From an uncultured Polyangiaceae bacterium (lineage in GTDB: Bacteria; Myxococcota_A; Polyangia; Polyangiales; Polyangiaceae), in assembly GCA_938004815.1 (NCBI GenBank), contig CALKVR010000385.1, positions 1-5,677 of the forward strand: a stretch of DNA of 5,677 nucleotides, given 5' to 3'. Numbering within the stretch: position 1 is the first letter of the stretch; each line of letters opens with the position of its first letter. Under the pieces are notes generated by a model, which saw nothing but the letters and a program-made list of their open reading frames with translations, was not told the origin of the DNA and made no database searches. Positions 1 to 5,677 of this stretch are shown piece after piece. The position numbers and the translations under genes were made by a program.

Positions 1-39
1 TGCCTGTCTCGTGGGCTCGGAGATGTGTATAAGAGACAG
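1..39 (+). other. Illumina Nextera adapter remnant (artefact)
   Basis: Bases 6-39 match the Nextera read-2 (i7-side) transposase adapter. The 15-base GTCTCGTGGGCTCGG is followed at 21-39 by the 19-base Tn5 mosaic end AGATGTGTATAAGAGACAG. The five bases before it, TGCCT, equal the last five bases of the standard N703 index as written in the primer (TTCTGCCT), so the contig probably starts inside an index. This is library-preparation sequence left on a read or contig, not a transposon end in the organism. It truncates the minus-strand gene that starts at 690. Translated forward it yields the well-known spurious peptide containing MCIRDS. Confidence 0.97.
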
Positions 40-690
40 CCCCAGATCTCGGGTAAGAGCCCAGCAGGCGTCTGCATTGGCCCTGGCGACCACAGCGAGC
101 CCAGCAAGGTCCGCTGCCATCCTGCGCTCGATTCCTGGGTGCAGCACTAGTCCGTCAAAGTCCGAGATGACGACGACCGGGATGGTTCTGGCGGGGTCCG
201 TCAATAGCTGACGTAGCGAAGCACCACGTTCGGAGCCGATGTAATAGGATGCGCTGTTCGGCGTCTGCGTGGCTCCGCAGAACCAAGTACGGCCATCCGC
301 CAGGACCTGTCGCACTACGACTGGTGTTCGTGCCGGAACGAATGTCGGAGAAACGATGTTGTCGGGTCGCCCCGCCTCAACTGTAACGTAGAGCGTCGTT
401 CGGCCAGCCGTGCGAGACAGGTGGATGCTGGTGCGACACTCACCACCGTCAGTCGGCTCAGTGATGCAATACCACCTGAGGATACCAGCATCGTTCTCCA
501 GGGAACGCGTCGCGAGCTGTCCCCTTCTGCCGCGGCTCATGGCGAGCTCATGCGTGGCTTCGACTCCGGTGGATCCCAACGCCTCCCCGTCGAGGCCCTT
601 TTCCCTTAGCCAAGTCGCGACTAAGAGGGAGGATGCGTCGAACGCGGAATCGTCCAGACAGTGCACGTGAAGAGCGGCGAGCTTGCGCAT
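40..690 (-). CDS. Hypothetical protein, 3'-truncated, downstream partner of the methylase
   Basis: This is an open frame of 217 codons from an ATG at 690-688 to the adapter junction at 40. It has no stop, so the C-terminus is missing. The start is supported by GGAGG at 704-700, nine bases upstream, and by the 24-base gap after the methylase stop, which implies co-transcription. The protein begins MRKLAALHVHCLDDS. I see no signal peptide, no membrane segment and no Walker or methylase motif. Residues 1-90 are a mixed, fairly polar region. Residues 97-132 look like beta strands (TTLYVTVEAGRP, then TPVVVRQVL). Residues 145-217 hold a run ending a strand (IPVVVISDFDG, 170-180) followed by a helical segment (MAADLAGLAVVARANADACWALT). 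The alternation of strands and helices suggests an alpha/beta domain continuing past the end. Codon use is less GC-biased than in most of the methylase (TTA, CTA, ACA, GTT occur), with sampled lines at 55-67% GC. I do not recognise the family. It does not resemble the start of a helicase, DUF1998 or PLD protein. Confidence 0.85.
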
Positions 691-695
691 AGATG

Positions 696-704
696 TCTCC
701 CTCC
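696..704 (-). promoter_or_regulatory. Ribosome binding site of the 690 gene
   Basis: Read on the minus strand, GGAGGGAGA lies in the 24-base gap between the methylase stop and the ATG at 690. The GGAGG core (704-700) is nine bases from the start codon, which fixes that start. No terminator or promoter is visible in this short gap, so the two genes are probably on one transcript. Confidence 0.8.
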
Positions 705-714
705 GGCCGATAGG

Positions 715-3700
715 TCAGCTCAGGCGCTTCATGAAGTGGGCCCACACGGCGTCGTAGTCCTGCTCCCGATCGCACCGATCGAACGGCGCCTCGTAGACGA
801 TCGCGCGCTCGCGGGGGCCGCCGGGTTGGGTGTCGTCGAGGATGGTGTGCTCGACGGTGCCGGACTTCAGGTCCTTGACGTCGTTCCAGGCGGGCGTGGG
901 GTCGCCGCGCTTGGTGGTGCGGGGGAGGCCGACGCCGACGAGGCCCTTGCTGTTCGTGAAGACGATGCGGCCGCGGCGGTCGTACCAGGTGTCCGCCTCG
1001 TAGGCGCGCATCACGTAGAACTGGGCGCGGTAGATGGTCTTGAGCTCGTCGAGGGTGAGTCCGAAGGCCATCGCGACGAGGACGTCGATCTCGACCAGCG
1101 CCTGCCGGCGCGCGTAGTCGCTGCGGAGCGGGGTCTCGCGCTTCCACTCGAGGGTGAGCGCCGCGAACTTCGCCTCGGGCAGCCGCGGGTCGACCTTGGC
1201 CCAGCGGTCCTCGCGGAAGGCGGGGTCGAACGCATCGCGCCACAGGTCGGCGTAGTGGGTGGTGAGGCAGTTGAGGATCAGAACGCGCGCCGAAAGCTCC
1301 GTCAGGTGCTTCTCGGGTACGGGCAGTTGACGAGCCAAGTTTGGCTGGAAGTGGCCGGCACCCGCGGACTTCACAAAGAAGTCGGCGACGATGCTGCTCC
1401 AGGCACCCGCGACGCTGAGGAGGCTCTTCGTTTCGGCAAACGCGTAGGAGTTGACGGTATGCACGTGAGTGACACCTGCCGGGATGAGCGCAGGTTGGAG
1501 CGTGCGCTCGGTCTTTGTGTCGATCATGTTTGGCACTGCGATTCGAGGGACAGACGCGTGCGCTCGCGCGTCGTCATACGCAAGGCGTGGGCCGCGGGCG
1601 CTGAACTCGACCATGGACACGCCCGGCACGAAGTTCGTGCGAGGTAGGTAGTCGTCGGCAATGAGTTCGTGATCGACCGCGTCGTAGTGGCTGTTCTGGG
1701 TGCAGACTCGACGCGGCGTCTTGTAGTGCGGGTTGCTGACGTAGAAGAGAGGGCCAGTCAGAATCAGTGAGCGTGGGGCTGCGGGAAACGTCGTCTCTCG
1801 ACCAATGGTCCCATCCAACTGCGACCGACTTTCGTTGAACATCTCGGATGCGGCGTGCTCGTGGGCAGCCACACGTCGAGCCGACCGCATCCTGTCGAGC
1901 ACGGGGGTGAGCTGACGCGCGTGGAGGGCCGGCAGGCGCGCCTGCTCTGCAGGCGTGCCGGGCTCATCGTAGAGGTCGGCGAAGAGCCTAAGACGCTCGC
2001 GGTCTACGCTAATAATCCTGTCGCGATGGGCAGAGACGGCCCAGTGGTTGTTCTCCTTAATACCAGGTACCGGACCATGCCCGGAGTGCACATAGCTGGT
2101 ATCGATTGTGCTCGGTGAGAAGAGATTGGCGATGTGATCAAAGTGGATCAACTGACGCGCCGGGCCGCAAACGTTGATGCTAAACCGAAGGTGGTGGTCG
2201 ACGCCTTCAAAGAGCATGAGTTCGTTCAGGAAATGGTAGTGGCGCCGGAGCCGCGGGTAGAGCGCCGCTCTCAATGCGCCACCGTTCGGCTCGTCGTACA
2301 CCTTCTCTGGGTGCAGCAAGCCCGTGGTTCCGCGTGTACTCGACCAACTCCACACCAGTGGTAGGAAACACTTGTAGAGATTTGTCTTCACACCCTGAAG
2401 CAGCGGATAGTTGGTGCTGGACCCGAGGTAAGACGCCATCCCGCCCGCCGACTCGTGCGCAGCAAGATACGCCGAACGGTTTCCGAGGCGCTCGAACGTC
2501 TCCTCGCGAAGCTCTGCGGTCTGCTTCGCCGAAAGCTTCTTCAGGACAAAGCTCGGGTCGGCGTCGCCGAGCACGTCACCTTCCGACCACTGCACCGGTA
2601 ACCACGGCGGGTTCCCCAACATCAGGTCGAACCCACCGCGCTTCTTGAAGATGTCCGCGAACTCGAGCTCCCAGTGCAGGAAGCGGTAGCGAGCCGCGAG
2701 CTTCTCCACGAGCTGGAGCCGGCGGCTCTTGCCGATGACGTGGTCGACGTTGACGAGACCGTACTCGAGCGCGGTCTGCTTCACCTCTTCGGGGGCGGTG
2801 GTTCCAAAGAGGTCGAGGGTCTCGCCCTTCGGGGGCGGCGCTTCGTAGACGTCGGTGTCGAGGAGGGTGCGGATGTCCTCCAGGTACTCACTGCGATCGG
2901 GGAGGAGCTCCGCTTGCTCGATCGGCCAGAACCAAAGCGCGCACCAATAGTCCATCACCAGCTTGAGCCGGCGGTACGGCGACGAGGCGCGCACCGTCTC
3001 GGAGAGCATCTCCTGCTCCCAGATTCGATCCTTGTCGGCGGTGGTCGTCGGCCTGCGGTCGCTCTCGGGAGGCGGCTGGCCGTAGATGCGGATGGGGTCG
3101 GTGGTGCGAAAGCGGATGCGCTCGAGGAGCTCGGCGTGTTTGTTCCACAGGCCGTCGATCGCGGACGAGAGCTGGCGGAGGGTGCCGATCTCGTCGTCCT
3201 CGAGCGGCGCGCAGAAGTCCTTCCTCCAGGCGTCGATCGCCGCGAGCTGGTCTTTGGCCATCTCGCGGATCGGCTTGCCCTCGGTGCCGCGGCCGTAGAC
3301 CGACATCGAGCGATCGCCGAGGAGGAAGTGGTAGACGCTGCCTTCGGGGCGAACCGCCTTTTCGGGATCGGGTCCGAGCGGGACGCGCTCGGGCACGGTG
3401 TCGAGCCAGTCGTGGTTCTTGCCGTCCTTGCCCGAGTCGAGCGCCGAGGCGGGGAACACTTGGCGCCGCGCGCCGATCAACGAATTGCCGCAGACGGTCT
3501 GCCCCGTGAACCACGGCACGAAGCCGCCCGCGTGGATCGTGTTCAGCCACAGGGAGACCTCGGCGAGCTCGACCGCGACGGGGTTCAAGTCGACGCCGAA
3601 CACGTTGTTGTCGGCGATGAACATCTTCACGCGCTGCTTCTCGAACGCGTACTCGTCGTGTGGGATGCGCTCGCCCAGCTCGCGCTGCTTGGCCGAGAGG

Positions 3701-5571
3701 TACGCCTCCGCGAGCTGGTTCACGGCTTCGTTCAAGAACGCGGCGCTGCCCATGGCCGGCTCGCAGACCGTGACGTGAAGGATCTCGTCCGCCGTGAGCT
3801 TGGGCTGTTCGGGGTCCTCGCCGAGCAGCTCCTTCAGGGCGTACTTCACGGTCGCCTTCGTAAGCACCTCGGGCGTGTAGTACGAGGCCGAGGTCTGTCG
3901 GTCGCGCCCCGCGAGGCGGTAGATGAACGTGCCCTTCGGATACTTCTTGAGCGCGTTGCCGTCGTAGACCCGCTCCTTCTCCGTGTACTTCGGCAGGTCC
4001 TCTTCGGGCACGAAGTACGCGGTCTTGAGCACGTCGTGATCGTCCGCCTTCTCCGGCTTCACCTCGTAGAGGTCGGTCTTGGCGAGGAAGCCGCGGAACG
4101 AGAGCAGCGCCTCGTAGACCGCGCCGAGCTGGTTGATGCCGAGCGTGGCGTACGAGATGCGCCCGCGGCGCGCGAACCTCCCCGACTTGGCCAGCGTCAG
4201 CGACATGTTCTCGATCACGTCGCGGAGCACCTCGTTCGAGAAAACCACGCCGCGGTCGCCCTTGTACGAGCCACCGTCGAGCATGGGCGTACGAGTCGGG
4301 TCGAAGAGGTGCGAGCGAAGCGGCGCGAGCTCGAAGGTCGAGAAGTGCGAGAGCGCGAGCTCGTCTTCGCCCGTCATGCCGACCTGATGGGTCGGTGTGC
4401 GCCCCTCGTAGATCATGTCGAAGAGCAGGCGCAGCGACTCGTGGATGTAGGTGCCGTTGCGCGCCTCCTCGGTCGAGAGGTCGAGCTGCTCCAGCTCGCG
4501 TAGACGCTCGAGGCTGTAGCCGAGCCGGTAGGCGTCGACGCCCATCGGGGCGTAGCCCAGCTCGGGCCGCGCCTCGATGTAGAAGAGGAAGAGCAGCCGG
4601 TACATGTACCGAAGGCAGTCGCCGGAGAGCTGCTCCGCGAACGCCTCGTTCTCGCGCGCGTCGCCGAAGACCTTCTGCTTCTTGACCTTGCGGATGTAGT
4701 CGACCGCCGCGTTGCCGAGGCGCTCGATGGAGGCTTGAAGTGCGTACTTCAGATCTTCGGAGACCGCGAACGCGTGCTTGTGCGAGTGGTCGTCGAGATC
4801 GTCGAGCAGCGCGATGCCGTCCGAGGGAACCAGGCTCTCGCGATGCAGGAGCGCAGCGGTGACGTCGAGGGTGTCGTTCTGACGCCGGCCGAGGATCTCG
4901 CGAAGGTCGAAGCGCAGCAGACGCTGCTCGGACCACTTCGCGCGCTCCACGAGAAAGAGATCGTCGGCTCCGAGGACGAGCACGAAGCGCGGCGGCTCGT
5001 CGAGGTTGAAGGCCTCGTTCACGAGGTCCTCCGCGTTGGTGTCGCCCGTGGGCCGCAGTTCGTCGGCGAACGAGGTCGCGACGCGCGCGGCCTGGAGCTG
5101 CGCGAGCGCGATCGGGCTCGCGAGCGTGCCCTGCTCGAAACGCTGCGCCGGCACCACCGGGAGGATCCAGAGGCGCGGGGAACCGTCCGCCTGCTGCACC
5201 TCGCCGTAGAGCGGGACATGCCCGCTCGGCAGCTCGACGACGCGATGGCGCAGGACGTCGGCGTAGCCGAGCCCGACGAGCAGCTCGCAGAACATCTCGA
5301 AGTGCGCCGCGACGCGCGCCTCGGGAACGGCCTCCTGCTCGAGGCGATCGAGGTACCGGAAGAACTCTTGATGGCTGGCGCCGAGCGACTGCGGCGGCGC
5401 GCGATGGGTGATTCGCGCCGAGCCCTCGGAGTCCCCGGCCGCCGCCTCGAGCCTGGCCTTCGCGTCGGCCCGCCAGCGGTCGAGCACCGGTCGCAGATCC
5501 CCTTGCAGGATCGCGCTCAGGTAGTGCTGCGTGAAGAACTCGTTCGTGTTCTCGATGCCGAGGAAACTCAC
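715..5571 (-). CDS. Large N6-adenine DNA methyltransferase, DISARM DrmMI / BREX PglX-like
   Basis: Predicted to transfer a methyl group from S-adenosylmethionine to adenine N6 at a specific site, most likely as the self-marking component of a phage-defence system. The 1618-residue frame starts with GTG at 5571, nine bases after AAGGAGG; the nearest upstream in-frame stop is TGA at 5644-5646. Residues 1-80 are helical. Residues 85-240 have the look of the N-terminal nuclease-type domain of type IIG enzymes, but I find no D...ExK catalytic pattern. Residues 270-550 are mostly helical. The methylase core runs from about 555 to 990: SASYYTPEVLTK (561-572, motif X-like), EPAMGSA (604-610, motif I, where DPACGSG is usual), NNVFGVDLNP (655-664, motif II) and GNPPW (986-990, motif IV). 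Motifs II and IV are about 320 residues apart, which implies a large insertion (about 700-975). Residues 991-1430 are the presumed target-recognition part, in DNA of lower GC. The end (1480-1550) carries IDVLVAMAFGLTLDEL and DRRGRIVFTNSKG, a tail I associate with giant methylases of this kind. The class (Eco57I-type adenine methylase) is solid. DrmMI over PglX or a stand-alone enzyme is inference, because no partner gene is identifiable. A type IIG nuclease-methylase fusion seems less likely without a catalytic ExK. Confidence 0.9.
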   Translation of the reverse strand: MSFLGIENTNEFFTQHYLSAILQGDLRPVLDRWRADAKARLEAAAGDSEGSARITHRAPPQSLGASHQEFFRYLDRLEQEAVPEARVAAHFEMFCELLVGLGYADVLRHRVVELPSGHVPLYGEVQQADGSPRLWILPVVPAQRFEQGTLASPIALAQLQAARVATSFADELRPTGDTNAEDLVNEAFNLDEPPRFVLVLGADDLFLVERAKWSEQRLLRFDLREILGRRQNDTLDVTAALLHRESLVPSDGIALLDDLDDHSHKHAFAVSEDLKYALQASIERLGNAAVDYIRKVKKQKVFGDARENEAFAEQLSGDCLRYMYRLLFLFYIEARPELGYAPMGVDAYRLGYSLERLRELEQLDLSTEEARNGTYIHESLRLLFDMIYEGRTPTHQVGMTGEDELALSHFSTFELAPLRSHLFDPTRTPMLDGGSYKGDRGVVFSNEVLRDVIENMSLTLAKSGRFARRGRISYATLGINQLGAVYEALLSFRGFLAKTDLYEVKPEKADDHDVLKTAYFVPEEDLPKYTEKERVYDGNALKKYPKGTFIYRLAGRDRQTSASYYTPEVLTKATVKYALKELLGEDPEQPKLTADEILHVTVCEPAMGSAAFLNEAVNQLAEAYLSAKQRELGERIPHDEYAFEKQRVKMFIADNNVFGVDLNPVAVELAEVSLWLNTIHAGGFVPWFTGQTVCGNSLIGARRQVFPASALDSGKDGKNHDWLDTVPERVPLGPDPEKAVRPEGSVYHFLLGDRSMSVYGRGTEGKPIREMAKDQLAAIDAWRKDFCAPLEDDEIGTLRQLSSAIDGLWNKHAELLERIRFRTTDPIRIYGQPPPESDRRPTTTADKDRIWEQEMLSETVRASSPYRRLKLVMDYWCALWFWPIEQAELLPDRSEYLEDIRTLLDTDVYEAPPPKGETLDLFGTTAPEEVKQTALEYGLVNVDHVIGKSRRLQLVEKLAARYRFLHWELEFADIFKKRGGFDLMLGNPPWLPVQWSEGDVLGDADPSFVLKKLSAKQTAELREETFERLGNRSAYLAAHESAGGMASYLGSSTNYPLLQGVKTNLYKCFLPLVWSWSSTRGTTGLLHPEKVYDEPNGGALRAALYPRLRRHYHFLNELMLFEGVDHHLRFSINVCGPARQLIHFDHIANLFSPSTIDTSYVHSGHGPVPGIKENNHWAVSAHRDRIISVDRERLRLFADLYDEPGTPAEQARLPALHARQLTPVLDRMRSARRVAAHEHAASEMFNESRSQLDGTIGRETTFPAAPRSLILTGPLFYVSNPHYKTPRRVCTQNSHYDAVDHELIADDYLPRTNFVPGVSMVEFSARGPRLAYDDARAHASVPRIAVPNMIDTKTERTLQPALIPAGVTHVHTVNSYAFAETKSLLSVAGAWSSIVADFFVKSAGAGHFQPNLARQLPVPEKHLTELSARVLILNCLTTHYADLWRDAFDPAFREDRWAKVDPRLPEAKFAALTLEWKRETPLRSDYARRQALVEIDVLVAMAFGLTLDELKTIYRAQFYVMRAYEADTWYDRRGRIVFTNSKGLVGVGLPRTTKRGDPTPAWNDVKDLKSGTVEHTILDDTQPGGPRERAIVYEAPFDRCDREQDYDAVWAHFMKRLS
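1291..2601 (-). other. Lower-GC segment of the methylase: presumed target-recognition region
   Basis: This stretch codes for methylase residues of about 991-1427, directly after the NPPW motif, where type IIG and PglX-like enzymes carry their DNA-recognition region. Hand-counted 60-base lines give 48% (2341), 50% (2101), 55% (2041), 58% (1981 and 1501), 60% (1741) and 62% (1441) GC, against 68% (3181), 70% (4501) and 72% (901) in the flanks; one line near its right edge (2401) is 68%. Long antisense open frames cover most of both flanks (661-1647, 2674-4503, 4735-5598) but not 1650-2670, which fits a weaker third-position GC bias there. The domain role is inferred from position, not from a recognised motif. 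Boundaries are accurate to perhaps 100 bases. Confidence 0.5.
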
Positions 5572-5677
5572 GACGCGGCTCCTCCTTGGGGTCGGTAGCC
5601 CGCTTCGTGGCGGAACACGGCGAGCACCTCGACGAAGGGTTCTTCATGTACTCAGAGGAACTCGATTGGCAGAAGCG
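5568..5677 (-). pseudogene. 3' end of an upstream gene, frame apparently broken (possibly sequencing error)
   Basis: One minus-strand frame reads from about 5640 down to 5570 as ...FVEVLAVFRHEAGYRPQGGAAS and stops at TGA 5570-5568. That stop overlaps the methylase GTG by four bases (GTGA), a typical operon junction. Third codon positions are mostly G or C, as in coding DNA here. Going upstream, the same frame meets TGA at 5654-5652. The neighbouring frame reads without a stop from the edge (RFCQSSSSEYMKNP), and the two join if one base is missing in the GGG run at 5637-5639 of the plus strand. The protein would then read ...EYMKNPFVEVLAVF.... An alternative repair, with one extra base near 5654 as well, gives LLPIEFLEYMKNPF. 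Errors are plausible this close to a contig end. In DISARM class 1 operons the gene before drmMI is the SNF2 helicase drmD, but this tail is too short to identify. It may also be merely an untranslated leader. Confidence 0.4.
5581..5587 (-). promoter_or_regulatory. Ribosome binding site deciding the GTG start of the methylase
   Basis: AAGGAGG on the minus strand, nine bases before the GTG at 5571-5569, is a near-perfect anti-Shine-Dalgarno match. It settles the choice of GTG over later in-frame starts. It probably lies inside the end of the upstream gene, giving translational coupling. Confidence 0.85.

Noticed and set aside
21..39. Tn5 mosaic end as a native transposon terminus
   Set aside because: It is preceded by the exact Nextera i7 adapter sequence, so it comes from tagmentation, not an insertion element.
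11..211. Plus-strand 66-codon open frame starting MGSEMCIRDS
   Set aside because: It begins inside the sequencing adapter; the start codon and first residues are artificial, and the rest is antisense to the 690 gene.
703..709. Short CCGGCC/CGGCCG palindrome in the gap between the two genes as a terminator or operator
   Set aside because: Six bases of GC palindrome without a loop or T-run are expected by chance at this GC content and partly overlap the ribosome binding site.
661..1647. Plus-strand 328-codon open frame
   Set aside because: Antisense shadow of the methylase C-terminus; low-complexity V/E/G/R-rich translation, and it spans two opposite-strand genes.
2674..4503. Plus-strand 609-codon open frame antisense to the methylase
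   Set aside because: Its composition is dominated by R, E, L, V, D and A, with no motif, as expected of the mirror frame of a gene with extreme third-position GC. The opposite strand has clear methylase motifs.
4735..5598. Plus-strand 287-codon open frame
   Set aside because: Antisense shadow of the methylase N-terminus with no recognisable motif.
2888..5647. Minus-strand 919-codon frame overlapping the methylase
   Set aside because: Arginine/alanine/proline-rich translation in an alternative frame, typical of high-GC DNA. Its ATG at 5647 has no convincing ribosome binding site, while the methylase frame contains family motifs.

Overview
The window is a short, GC-rich bacterial contig fragment transcribed entirely from the minus strand. 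Hand-counted 60-base lines in the flanks of the main gene run at about 68-72% GC. Together with strong AAGGAGG/GGAGG ribosome binding sites and a GTG start, this suggests a high-GC Gram-negative such as a myxobacterium or related lineage. No taxonomic marker is present, so that is only an impression. The first 39 bases are not biological: they are an Illumina Nextera i7-side adapter, probably with the last five bases of an index, so the left edge is a library artefact.

Layout in transcription order (right to left). At 5568-5677 there is a fragment that looks like the 3' end of an upstream gene. Its stop overlaps the next start as GTGA, but its reading frame appears broken near the contig edge. 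From 5571 to 715 lies one very large gene for a 1618-residue N6-adenine DNA methyltransferase. It has an N-terminal nuclease-like but apparently non-catalytic region, an Eco57I/PglX-type SAM-binding core with a noncanonical motif I and an NPPW motif IV, a long insertion between those motifs, a presumed target-recognition region and a conserved-looking C-terminal module. After a 24-base gap with its own Shine-Dalgarno sequence, a second gene starts at 690 and runs into the adapter at 40. Its first 217 residues are visible and match no family that I can name with confidence.

Taken together this is a piece of a phage-defence or DNA-modification operon. A giant adenine methylase without an obvious active nuclease usually works with separately encoded effectors. 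The two best known precedents are the DISARM class 1 methylase DrmMI and the BREX methylase PglX. I lean towards a DrmMI-like protein, but the partner genes that would decide this (SNF2 helicase DrmD, DrmA/DrmB/DrmC, or PglZ/BrxC) lie outside the window. The visible downstream gene does not look like a helicase. It could be an unrecognised extra component.

The most interesting signals are the drop in GC confined to the presumed target-recognition segment of the methylase (about 1291-2601), suggesting exchange of the specificity module, and the unassigned protein encoded directly downstream in the same operon.
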